DNA of 64,000 nucleotides from contig NZ_PKUS01000005.1 of the NCBI RefSeq assembly GCF_002866825.1, positions 219,739-283,738 on the forward strand, written 5' to 3'. Positions 46,870 through 55,059 of the stretch are shown piece after piece (within the stretch, counting starts at the first letter, position 1; each line of letters opens with the position of its first letter). The notes below the pieces were generated by a model. The model was not told where the DNA came from. It searched no databases and saw nothing but the letters and a program-made list of their open reading frames with translations. The stretch is from Pseudohalioglobus lutimaris. GTDB taxonomy: Bacteria > Pseudomonadota > Gammaproteobacteria > Pseudomonadales > Halieaceae. Both the position numbers and the translations under genes were made by a program.

Positions 46870-48070
46870 TTACCTTGTCTTCGCACTATTTTTTATTGCG
46901 ATTGCCATAGGGTGGTTACTGGGTCGGCGCAACCGGAATCTGTCGTCCCCCGTTCGTGACCTTCCGGGTCAGTATTACAAGGGTCTTAATTACCTGCTTG
47001 ATGGCCGCCCTGATGGCGCGGTAGATGCATTTATCAATGCGTTGGAAGTCAACACCGAAACGCTGGAAACCCATATCGCACTAGGCAATCTGTTGCGTAA
47101 GCGAGGTGAGGTTGATCGTGCAATTCGTATTCACCAGAATCTGCTGGCCAGGCCGAGTTTGCCGCGGGCGCAGGTTCACCGGGCGCACCTGGAGTTAGCC
47201 AGGGACTATATCAGCGCTGGTTTGCTGGACAGGGCCGAGCGGCTGCTCAAGGACCTGGTGACGGAGTCCCCCGTGCAGCGGCGGGCCAGTCAATGGCACC
47301 TCATGGATATTTACCAGAGTGAGCGGGAGTGGCAGCAGGCGATCGATATCGCTGGGGATCTCCTGCCGCGCAAATCTCTGTTGGGCGGTTCGGGCAATGA
47401 CGCCACTGAGGATCCGGGGCAGCCTGTTCCGGTAGTGCTCTCCCACTATTATTGTGAACTGGCGGCTGAACACCATCAGGCCGGGGATCTGGTCAGCGCG
47501 CGCTATCTGTTGCAAGAGGCGCTTTCGCGCGATAAGCAGTGCGTGCGAGCCTCGATCATGCTCGGCGCTGTTGAGTACGATGCCGGGCGCTACAAGCAAG
47601 CAATCAAAGCGTTGCGCAGGGTGCGCCAGCAGGACCCTCTGTATGTCAGTGAGTCCGTGGCCACGCTGCGCGCCTGTTTTCGCGAACTGGGAGAAGAGAA
47701 AGCCCTGCGTTCTTACCTGATGGAATGCCTGGAGCTCTATCCGTCGCCGACGTTGTTGCTGGCCACCGTGGAGGACCTTCGCGAAGTGGAGGGACAGGAA
47801 GTCGCTGAACGCTTTCTGGTGGAGCAGCTTGAAAAAATGCCGTCACTACGCGGCCTGGAGAAACTGGTCAGCCTCCAGGCTGACAGTCACGAGGGTGATA
47901 TCCGGGAAAACCTTGGATTGCTGCAACGCCTGGTGCAGCGCCTGATCGAAGAGCGCCCTTCCTACCGCTGTGGTCACTGCGGTTTCGCAGGGCGCCACCT
48001 GCACTGGTTCTGTCCTGGCTGCAAGTACTGGGGGACTATCAGCCCGATTCGTGGCACCAGCATGGAATAG
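46862..48070 (+). CDS. lapB: LPS assembly protein LapB (YciM)
   Basis: A 402-residue protein. An N-terminal helix (about 3-20) anchors it, then FKGLNYLL-like YYKGLNYLLDGRPDGAVDA starts a series of TPR repeats. The C-terminal rubredoxin-like metal site is CGHCGF...CPGCKYWG. In E. coli it guides FtsH to degrade LpxC. GTG start inside the lapA end. Length is normal. Confidence 0.94.
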   Translation: MNDYLVFALFFIAIAIGWLLGRRNRNLSSPVRDLPGQYYKGLNYLLDGRPDGAVDAFINALEVNTETLETHIALGNLLRKRGEVDRAIRIHQNLLARPSLPRAQVHRAHLELARDYISAGLLDRAERLLKDLVTESPVQRRASQWHLMDIYQSEREWQQAIDIAGDLLPRKSLLGGSGNDATEDPGQPVPVVLSHYYCELAAEHHQAGDLVSARYLLQEALSRDKQCVRASIMLGAVEYDAGRYKQAIKALRRVRQQDPLYVSESVATLRACFRELGEEKALRSYLMECLELYPSPTLLLATVEDLREVEGQEVAERFLVEQLEKMPSLRGLEKLVSLQADSHEGDIRENLGLLQRLVQRLIEERPSYRCGHCGFAGRHLHWFCPGCKYWGTISPIRGTSME

Positions 48071-48095
48071 ATACACCACCTGCAAGAGATAACTT

Positions 48096-48797
48096 ATGAA
48101 CGAAAACCCCGTTATTGTCGCTGTAGACTTTCCCTCGGCGGAACCTGCCCTGGCACTGGCTGAGCGACTGTCGCCCGAGCTTTGCAGACTCAAGGTCGGC
48201 AAGGAGCTTTTCACGCGCTGTGGCCCGGCGTTGGTAGCGGGTTTGCAGGATCGCGGCTTCGATGTGTTCCTCGACCTCAAGTTCCACGATATCCCCAATA
48301 CCGTAGCGGGAGCCGTGCGCGCAGCCGCGGACCTGGGCGTATGGATGGTCAATGTCCACGCGGCGGGTGGTCGGCGGATGATGGTCGCCGCCGCTGAAGC
48401 GTTGCAGTCTTCCTCTCACGCACCATTGCTCATTGGCGTAACAGTGTTAACCAGCATGTCTGACGAGGATTTGCGTGAAATGGGCTATACCGAATCGGCA
48501 GGGCAGCGGGTTCTGCGGCTTGCGGCGCTTACCCGCGAGTGCGGTCTTGACGGTGTGGTCTGCTCGGCAATGGAGGCGCCTGAATTGCGTGCGCAGTGTG
48601 GCCCTGACTTTAGCCTGGTAACCCCGGGGATACGCCTGGCCGGCGATGATGCCGGTGACCAGCGCAGGGTGCTGACGCCTGCCGATGCCATCGCCAATGG
48701 TGCTGACTACCTGGTTATTGGTCGCTCTGTCACCGGCGCAGCTGACCCGCTGGAGGCACTGCAGCGCGTGCACCGGGAACTGGGTTCGCTGGCGTAG
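48096..48797 (+). CDS. pyrF: Orotidine 5'-phosphate decarboxylase
   Basis: A 233-residue TIM-barrel enzyme for the last step of UMP synthesis. VAVDFPS opens the barrel, the catalytic Asp-Lys-Asp set is in [13 protein letters not shown], and [17 protein letters not shown] carries the phosphate-binding residues. The lapAB-pyrF order is the same as in many gammaproteobacteria. Confidence 0.96.
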   Translation: MNENPVIVAVDFPSAEPALALAERLSPELCRLKVGKELFTRCGPALVAGLQDRGFDVFLDLKFHDIPNTVAGAVRAAADLGVWMVNVHAAGGRRMMVAAAEALQSSSHAPLLIGVTVLTSMSDEDLREMGYTESAGQRVLRLAALTRECGLDGVVCSAMEAPELRAQCGPDFSLVTPGIRLAGDDAGDQRRVLTPADAIANGADYLVIGRSVTGAADPLEALQRVHRELGSLA

Positions 48798-48902
48798 CAT
48801 CAAATCCGGGCAGGCTGCCGTGAGTCCATTCACGGGCTGCTAGACTGCTCCCTGATACGGATGCCTGCACGGAAGCAGCAAACTGATCAGGGAGATCACA
48901 TT

Positions 48903-49265
48903 ATGAATATACAATTATCTGCAATACCACTGGTGAATGAACGAGGCCGCGTCTCGCGGTCTCAACCCATTCGCTTCGTTTTACTCTTGACTGCGTTGAT
49001 GTTGGTCCTTGTGCTGGGTGCGGACCCCGTTCAGGCCCAGCAGGGTGAAATGCCCGCGCTGGCATCGCAGTCAGTTAATATCAACAGCGACAACGCCTCG
49101 GTGCTGGCCGACGGGCTCACCGGGGTGGGCCTTTCTCGTGCCGAGGATATCATTCGGTACCGGGAAGAGTTCGGGCCCTTTACCACGGTGGAGCAGCTGT
49201 CCGAGGTAAAGGGTATAGGTAAAGCCACGCTCGATAAAAATCGTGCGCGGATAACACTGGATTAA
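48903..49265 (+). CDS. ComEA-type helix-hairpin-helix protein
   Basis: A 120-residue exported DNA-binding protein. One hydrophobic segment (about 25-42, FVLLLTALMLVLVLGADP) acts as signal or anchor. The HhH pair starts at SVNINSDNASVLADGLTGVG and ends with VKGIGKATLDKNRARI. ComEA homologues bind incoming DNA in the periplasm; this family is widespread even in bacteria not known to be competent. In Pseudomonas a similar gene borders the O-antigen locus, as here. Confidence 0.88.
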   Translation: MNIQLSAIPLVNERGRVSRSQPIRFVLLLTALMLVLVLGADPVQAQQGEMPALASQSVNINSDNASVLADGLTGVGLSRAEDIIRYREEFGPFTTVEQLSEVKGIGKATLDKNRARITLD

Positions 49266-49286
49266 GACGGCGGCATCCGTATCATC

Positions 49287-49310
49287 GGGGGCTTATGCCC
49301 CCAACTTTTA
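49287..49310 (+). terminator. Probable terminator after the ComEA-like gene
   Basis: GGGGGC (49287-49292) and GCCCCC (49297-49302) pair around TTAT, followed by AACTTTTA. Short T-run, so moderate strength. Confidence 0.6.
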
Positions 49311-49320
49311 ATAATTCTCT

Positions 49321-50244
49321 GTGAAGTGCCTGGTAACCGGTGCCACCGGTTTCATCGGGCGCGAGTTATGCCAGCAGTTGGCCGCGGCCGGCCACGAAAT
49401 CGTGCCCTATAGTTGCTCAGGCCAGGCCCTCGACGACGGCACTGCGACTATTCCAATCGATTTGCGTACGGACAGTCCAGATGAATCAGATATGGCGTGC
49501 GCTGACGTGGTTTTCCATCTCGCGGGTATCGCCCACCAGCAGGCGCCGGCTATTGATTACGAAAAGGTCAATCACCAGGCGGTGGTGAGATTGGCCAGGC
49601 AGGCGCGCATTGCAGGCGTGAAAGCGTTTATTTTCCTCAGTAGCGTCAAAGCGATGGGCACGGCACCTGGCCCCGCTGCGCGTGCAGAGGGTGACGGCGT
49701 GTTACCCCTTGATGACTATGGGCTTTCGAAGTGGTTGGCGGAGTCGGCACTGAGTCGTGAATTTCGAGGCGGTGATATGTCCGTTTGTATTATCCGTCCC
49801 ACACTGGTTTACGGCCCACATGTCAAAGGCAATCTGCAGCGGCTGGCACGAGGCATCAACCGTGGTTTACCGCGGCCACCCGAGATCGGCGGCAGATCTA
49901 TGATCGCCGTAGGTGACCTGTGCCGTTTGATGCTGACGCTTGCTGAACAAAGGAAAGCAGGCGTGAGTACGTATATTGCCAGCGACGGTGAAGTCTATAG
50001 CCTGCGAAGGATGTACGATGCCATTCGCCGTGCCCGTGGGCGGGGCAGGGGGCTTGCCTGGTGCCCGCGTTGGCTATGGGCACTCGCGTGCTCATTGCAA
50101 GATCGGCGAAATCGCGAAGCGCAGTCCGCGTGGAGCAAGTTATTCGGCAGCGAACTCTACAGTAATGACTCGGTTTTGCGGTCCACCTCCTGGCGACCGG
50201 TTTTGCGTCTCGAGGAATACCTGTCCAGAGGCGAAGAGCCGTGA
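49321..50244 (+). CDS. NAD-dependent nucleotide-sugar epimerase/dehydratase (WbpV-like)
   Basis: A 307-residue extended SDR. Cofactor motif TGATGFIG; catalytic Ser in FLSSVKAMG and the Tyr-Lys pair in YGLSK. Length and next-door WbpL-type transferase suggest a role such as making UDP-FucNAc or epimerising UDP-GlcNAc for a surface polymer. GTG start. Its stop overlaps the start of the next gene by four bases. Confidence 0.85.
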   Translation: MKCLVTGATGFIGRELCQQLAAAGHEIVPYSCSGQALDDGTATIPIDLRTDSPDESDMACADVVFHLAGIAHQQAPAIDYEKVNHQAVVRLARQARIAGVKAFIFLSSVKAMGTAPGPAARAEGDGVLPLDDYGLSKWLAESALSREFRGGDMSVCIIRPTLVYGPHVKGNLQRLARGINRGLPRPPEIGGRSMIAVGDLCRLMLTLAEQRKAGVSTYIASDGEVYSLRRMYDAIRRARGRGRGLAWCPRWLWALACSLQDRRNREAQSAWSKLFGSELYSNDSVLRSTSWRPVLRLEEYLSRGEEP

Positions 50245-51224
50245 TGGCCCCATTGCTGACGATGATTCTGTCGGCGTGCCTGTGTGGTGGGTACCTGATT
50301 CTGGCGCGCCGATGGCAGATTCTCGATCTGCCTAACGAGCGCAGCTCACACGCCATGCCAACGCCTCATGGCGGCGGAGTGCCAACGATTGCCGCCCTGT
50401 TGCTGGGCACCTGGCTGGCCTCGGCTGCAGGCGTCGACTGGGGTGTCGAGTACCTGGTAATGCTAGGCACCGCAGCCGCGCTGGTCGTTATCGGTGTGGT
50501 CGACGACTTGCGCAGTCTCGGCGTTGGGTTGCGCTTTGCGCTCTATAGTGCGTGTAGCCTGATTGTTGTGAACACGCTCTACCACTTTATCCTTGAACCC
50601 TCGGTCCTTGCCTGGGCCCTGGGTTTGCTGACTGTAGTCGCCTTGTTGTGGCTGCTGAATCTGTATAACTTTATGGACGGTATTGATGCCTTCGCAGCAG
50701 TGCAGTGTATGCTGGCCTGCGCCGGGGCGTGGGTGATCGCGTCACAATCGGGGGCGGATCCTGCTTACCGGCAGTTCTGTTTGCTGCTGTTGGCGGCGCA
50801 GGCCGGTTTTCTTGTCTGGAACTGGCCACCGGCGAAGTTGTTTATGGGCGATGCCGGTAGCGTGCCCACCGGTCTGTTGCTGGGAGCCCTGGCGCTACTG
50901 GGTAGCGTTCGCGGCTATCTTCCATTGGCGTGCTGGTTGATTCTGCTGGGTCCATTCATCGTCGATGCATCGGCCACTCTTGCCTGGCGTATTGCCACCG
51001 GACAGCGCTTTACGCAGCCTCATCGATTGCACGCCTATCAGCGGCTAAGTCGCCGTTACGGGGGGCATAGACCCGTCGTATTGATGCTGATAGCGATAGT
51101 CGTGCTGTGGTTGTTTCCCCTCGCCTGGTTGGCAGGTTTATGCCCCAAGTACGGGCTTTTCTTGGTAATTTTGGCCTATCTTCCTTTGCTGGCAGGCATG
51201 GCTAAAACGGCCAAATTGGGCTAG
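50241..51224 (+). CDS. WbpL/WecA-type sugar-phosphate transferase
   Basis: A 327-residue membrane enzyme of the MraY/WecA superfamily with about ten helices. DLPNERSSHAMPTPHGGG, VVDDLRSLG, NLYNFMDGIDAFA and LFMGDAGSVPTG are the conserved cytoplasmic loops that bind Mg and the UDP-sugar. It starts a lipid-linked glycan by loading a HexNAc phosphate on undecaprenyl phosphate. WbpL is the closest named relative by context. Confidence 0.9.
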   Translation: MMAPLLTMILSACLCGGYLILARRWQILDLPNERSSHAMPTPHGGGVPTIAALLLGTWLASAAGVDWGVEYLVMLGTAAALVVIGVVDDLRSLGVGLRFALYSACSLIVVNTLYHFILEPSVLAWALGLLTVVALLWLLNLYNFMDGIDAFAAVQCMLACAGAWVIASQSGADPAYRQFCLLLLAAQAGFLVWNWPPAKLFMGDAGSVPTGLLLGALALLGSVRGYLPLACWLILLGPFIVDASATLAWRIATGQRFTQPHRLHAYQRLSRRYGGHRPVVLMLIAIVVLWLFPLAWLAGLCPKYGLFLVILAYLPLLAGMAKTAKLG

Positions 51225-51309
51225 TATCTATTCTTTGCGCTGCACTCAAAAACTACTATATAGCAGCGTTTTGGTAGACCATTTAGACCGTACAGAGTGA
51301 GGAAGGGGC

Positions 51310-53334
51310 TTGCTGAACTATTTTGGCCGTATCGTTATGCGCGCAGCTTCCGGAATCTTCGGCAGCTTCAGCGGCGGTCTGGAAAAACTCGTCGAACTGC
51401 CCAGGAATATCAAACAGGCCTGTCTTCTTGCCCTGGACATGGGCTTTGTGACGTTGGCTATGTGGTCAGCGGTTGCCTTCCGCTTCGGCCACCTTGACTT
51501 CACGCTTGGCCCTGTTGAGATCTTCTGCGCCGCTTTCACGGTTCTGGCAAGCGCCATAATCTTTCTTCGTTTGGGTCTCTATCGAGCGGTCATTCGTTTC
51601 ATGGGGCAACAGGCAATCTGGGCGGTAATCACCGCCGTCAGCTATTCCTCGCTCGTTCTGGGCGCTACAGTATTTTTTACCCAGGCCGACGTCCCACGCT
51701 CGATGCCCTTTATCTACTGGGGGCTCGCAATGCTGGGTATTGGCGGCACCCGCTTGAGCGTGCGCGCCTATTATCAGGCCAAGCTGCGTTCACTTTCAGA
51801 AAACGTCATCATTTACGGGGCGGGTGAGTCAGGGCGGCAGTTGCTCACGGCGCTGAACCACGGCGATCAGTATCGTCCAGTGGTATTTGTGGATGACGAC
51901 CAGCGTCTCCATCATTCCGTTATCAATGGTTTGCAGGTCGCGCGCCCGGAAGAAATTGAGCAGCTTATCGCCGAATACGACATTACCCAGGTGTTGCTGG
52001 CGATCCCCTCTGCATCCGCTGATCGACGCAAGGAAATTATTACCTCGCTCGTCGGTCTGCCTGTTTATGTGCGCACCGTGCCGCGGATTGCGGCCCTGGT
52101 GGCTGGTGAGGCAAGCGTCAATCAAATTCAGGATGTCGACCTGGACGACCTGCTCGGTCGCGACCCGGTGCCACCGCACCCTGAATTGATTGACCGTTGT
52201 ATTACCGAAAAGGTAGTGATGGTGACCGGTGCAGGTGGCTCCATAGGGTCAGAGCTGTGCCGACAGATTGTGAAGTCGGGGCCACGTGAGTTGGTGCTGC
52301 TGGATAATTCTGAGATCGCGCTTTACAACATTGAGCGAGAATTGCGCGAGTTAATGGAATCGGCAGGGCTTAATTGTGAGTTGGTTTCGCTGCTGGGCTC
52401 GGTTCAGGACGGTCGCAGGCTGGAAAATGTTTATCGCACCTATCAGGTGCAAACGGTTTACCATGCCGCAGCTTATAAGCACGTGCCCATGGTCGAATAT
52501 AATGTCGCGGAAGGTGTGGCGAACAATGTGTTTGGCACCTGGTATGCCGCTGAGGCAGCGCGAAAGGCCGGGGTTGATACCTTTGTGCTCGTCTCCACTG
52601 ACAAAGCGGTTCGCCCAACCAACATTATGGGGGCTTCCAAGCGATTTGCAGAAATGTTGCTGCAGGGACTCGCACAGCGCGAAACCAAAACGCGCTTCTG
52701 CATGGTGCGCTTCGGTAACGTTCTCGGTTCATCCGGGTCGGTAGTGCCGCTGTTCCGTGAACAGATTGAACGCGGAGGACCGGTTACGGTCACGCACCCT
52801 GAAGTCACACGTTATTTTATGAGTATTGCCGAGGCAGCCCAACTGGTCCTGCAGGCCGGCGCAATGGGTACTGGTGGCGACGTGTTTGTTCTGGATATGG
52901 GTGAGCCCGTCAGGATCGTTGATCTGGCCCGGCGGATGATTCGTCTCAGCGGCTACGAGATGGATCACGACGATCACGTCGGCCATCATATCGATATCGA
53001 ATTTATCGGCCTGCGACCTGGCGAGAAACTCTATGAAGAGTTGTTGCTGGGTAGTAACGTGGCCGGCACGGGTCACCCGATGATAATGCGTGCACAGGAG
53101 GAGTGTCTGTCCTTCGGCCAGATACATGGATATGTTGCTGAGTTAATGCGCTGCTGTGATGCCCTGGACTGCGCGGGCATCACTGCCGTGTTGCGTAAAG
53201 CTGTCAGTGGTTTCAGCGAACAGGAAGTGCGCCATGACTACCTGTGGAACAAACAGGCTGAGCAGGGCGCCCAGCCCAAAGTTCCCGCAGTTACATCTAA
53301 CGTGAAAGAACTTTTTCCTGAAAAGTCCTCCTGA
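51310..53334 (+). CDS. wbpM: WbpM/CapD-type UDP-GlcNAc 4,6-dehydratase
   Basis: A 674-residue membrane-anchored dehydratase. About four N-terminal helices (to ~145) precede a Rossmann-like CoA-binding region (VIIYGAGESGRQLL) and the catalytic SDR domain (VTGAGGSIGSELCRQI). The active site STDKAVRPTNIMGASKR has the Ser-Met-Lys arrangement of large FlaA1/WbpM enzymes. It makes UDP-4-keto-6-deoxy-GlcNAc. The likely start is TTG 51310 after GAGGAAGGGG; ATG 51337 is possible. Confidence 0.92.
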   Translation: MLNYFGRIVMRAASGIFGSFSGGLEKLVELPRNIKQACLLALDMGFVTLAMWSAVAFRFGHLDFTLGPVEIFCAAFTVLASAIIFLRLGLYRAVIRFMGQQAIWAVITAVSYSSLVLGATVFFTQADVPRSMPFIYWGLAMLGIGGTRLSVRAYYQAKLRSLSENVIIYGAGESGRQLLTALNHGDQYRPVVFVDDDQRLHHSVINGLQVARPEEIEQLIAEYDITQVLLAIPSASADRRKEIITSLVGLPVYVRTVPRIAALVAGEASVNQIQDVDLDDLLGRDPVPPHPELIDRCITEKVVMVTGAGGSIGSELCRQIVKSGPRELVLLDNSEIALYNIERELRELMESAGLNCELVSLLGSVQDGRRLENVYRTYQVQTVYHAAAYKHVPMVEYNVAEGVANNVFGTWYAAEAARKAGVDTFVLVSTDKAVRPTNIMGASKRFAEMLLQGLAQRETKTRFCMVRFGNVLGSSGSVVPLFREQIERGGPVTVTHPEVTRYFMSIAEAAQLVLQAGAMGTGGDVFVLDMGEPVRIVDLARRMIRLSGYEMDHDDHVGHHIDIEFIGLRPGEKLYEELLLGSNVAGTGHPMIMRAQEECLSFGQIHGYVAELMRCCDALDCAGITAVLRKAVSGFSEQEVRHDYLWNKQAEQGAQPKVPAVTSNVKELFPEKSS

Positions 53335-53338
53335 AGCG

Positions 53339-53755
53339 TCAGTCTTCGATGTCGTCCACATCGAATTGCCCGGTCAGGCGACGCCGCACATGAGACCACG
53401 ACATACCTACGGCCAGCAAGAAAGCTACCAGTATCAGAGCCACCCAGCTTATTGCACTGCTCGAATCAATGCTTAGCCAGCCCAGGTCTACAAACAGCCA
53501 CACCACGCAACCAAACAGCGCAGCGCCCAGAATAATGCCCAGCCAGCCCATAGACAGGAAGGTTGCGCGTAGATAGATAATCCAGGCGATCAGCAGTACG
53601 ACCCCCACCAAAGCCTGTATAGGGCCAAGTTCAGTGCCTTCCGCCATTATCCAACTGACATAGGAATAGTCCGTTGGGTTGTACGTTCCAAAGACCAGAA
53701 CGATGGCGAAAAACATCCGCCCCAAAAAACTGCCGACAGTAAACTCTTTGGCCAT
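53339..53755 (-). CDS. Small four-helix membrane protein (DUF6524-like)
   Basis: A 138-residue protein with four hydrophobic helices and an acidic C-terminus (FDVDDIED). FGTYNPTDYSYVSWI near 22-37 is a motif I recall from a family of uncharacterised membrane proteins (DUF6524). No function known. AAGGAAAG lies before the ATG. Convergent with wbpM, four bases apart. Confidence 0.8.
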   Translation of the reverse strand: MAKEFTVGSFLGRMFFAIVLVFGTYNPTDYSYVSWIMAEGTELGPIQALVGVVLLIAWIIYLRATFLSMGWLGIILGAALFGCVVWLFVDLGWLSIDSSSAISWVALILVAFLLAVGMSWSHVRRRLTGQFDVDDIED

Positions 53756-53799
53756 TGATGCTTTCCTTTTTGAATTAGGATGGGCTCAGGATAGGCGAC

Positions 53800-55002
53800 T
53801 CAGTTCGCTGGAAGCAAGCCCCTGACGATGGCTGTAATCTCTGCTTCCGACATATATCTTGGAACGGGATACAAGTCTCCGGCCTCGGCCAGAGCATCTT
53901 CGACAATGCCTGGCACGTCGCTCGCCTGTAGTCCTTTGGGCTTTAACGGTAGCTCCATCTCGGCACGCATATCGACAATGGCCTGGATAAACTTCTGCGC
54001 CAGGGAGGAGGGCGGGTCCGTCTCAGTCCCCAGCCCTACCAGCACAGCCAGGTCTGCCAACCGTGGGTGAATACAATTGCCATAGGCCGCCAGTACTTCT
54101 GGCAATACCATGGCGTTGGCGTTGCCGTGGGGTGTATGGCAGACCCTGCCCAGCTGATGTGCCACACCGTGGACATAGCCTACCGATGTGCGGCCGAACG
54201 CTGAACCGGCGTAGAAAGAGGCTACGGCCATCGCATCCCGGGCTTTGAGGTCGTTGCCGTCGTGCCATGCCCTGGTCAAGTGTTGAAATATCAATCTGAT
54301 AGCGGCCTTCGCCTGCAGTTCAGTGGAAGCATTGGATGCTTTGGACAGGTAGGATTCTACTGCGTGGGTCAGTGCATCCATGCCGGTGGCGGCGGTAATG
54401 CCCGGAGGCATGCCTTTCATGATGTCGGCGTCCAGCGCGACGTATCCGGGGATCAGCTTGCTGTCTACCACCGGTACTTTTCGATGGGTTACCGGATCGG
54501 TGATAACCGACGCCAGGGTGATCTCTGAGCCAGTGCCGGCGGTAGTGGGAATGGCAAACAGCGGCAACCCCGGGTTCTTCGACTTCTGTATCCCGTCGAA
54601 GAATTGCAGATCGCCGGGATTGTTGTGCAGCAGAGCGATCAGCTTGGCGGCATCAAGCACCGAACCTCCGCCTACTGCGACGACAGCATCGCATCGTTCA
54701 GTACGCAGCAATGCCTCGCCGGCCTGCACCTGGTCAAAAGCGGGGTCGGGGAGTACGCCGTCGAATATCGCGTAGGCTACCCCATCATTGTCCAGCTGTT
54801 GTTTGATCCCGTCGAGGATGCCTGACGAGCCCAGAAAATTATCAGTAACGATGAGCACTTTGCGTAAACCCAGGACGGAGACCTGCTCCGCGAGTACCAG
54901 TGCAGAGCCCGGCCCCATGTATACTACGGGCGCATTGCGTGGTAGCAGCCGTAACAGCCAGGTGACGACAAAGGCCCTTATTTTATAGTAAAACAGTTTC
55001 AC
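53800..55002 (-). CDS. Iron-containing alcohol dehydrogenase
   Basis: A 400-residue group III alcohol dehydrogenase. The NAD site is AVGGGSVLDAAKLIA; metal-binding segments include FAIPTTAGTGSEIT, DALTHAVESYLSK and YVHGVAHQLGRVCHTPHGNANA with the His ligands. An ~40-residue N-terminal extension with a hydrophobic start (FYYKIRAFVVTWLLRLLP) suggests membrane association. Substrate unknown. GTG start; 57 bases after the fusion gene upstream, so they may be co-transcribed. Confidence 0.9.
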   Translation of the reverse strand: MKLFYYKIRAFVVTWLLRLLPRNAPVVYMGPGSALVLAEQVSVLGLRKVLIVTDNFLGSSGILDGIKQQLDNDGVAYAIFDGVLPDPAFDQVQAGEALLRTERCDAVVAVGGGSVLDAAKLIALLHNNPGDLQFFDGIQKSKNPGLPLFAIPTTAGTGSEITLASVITDPVTHRKVPVVDSKLIPGYVALDADIMKGMPPGITAATGMDALTHAVESYLSKASNASTELQAKAAIRLIFQHLTRAWHDGNDLKARDAMAVASFYAGSAFGRTSVGYVHGVAHQLGRVCHTPHGNANAMVLPEVLAAYGNCIHPRLADLAVLVGLGTETDPPSSLAQKFIQAIVDMRAEMELPLKPKGLQASDVPGIVEDALAEAGDLYPVPRYMSEAEITAIVRGLLPAN

Positions 55003-55059
55003 GATCGGGATTCCTGTGATTGATTAGGCTGTGGCCCATGATACCCCGTGGAGATGCTG

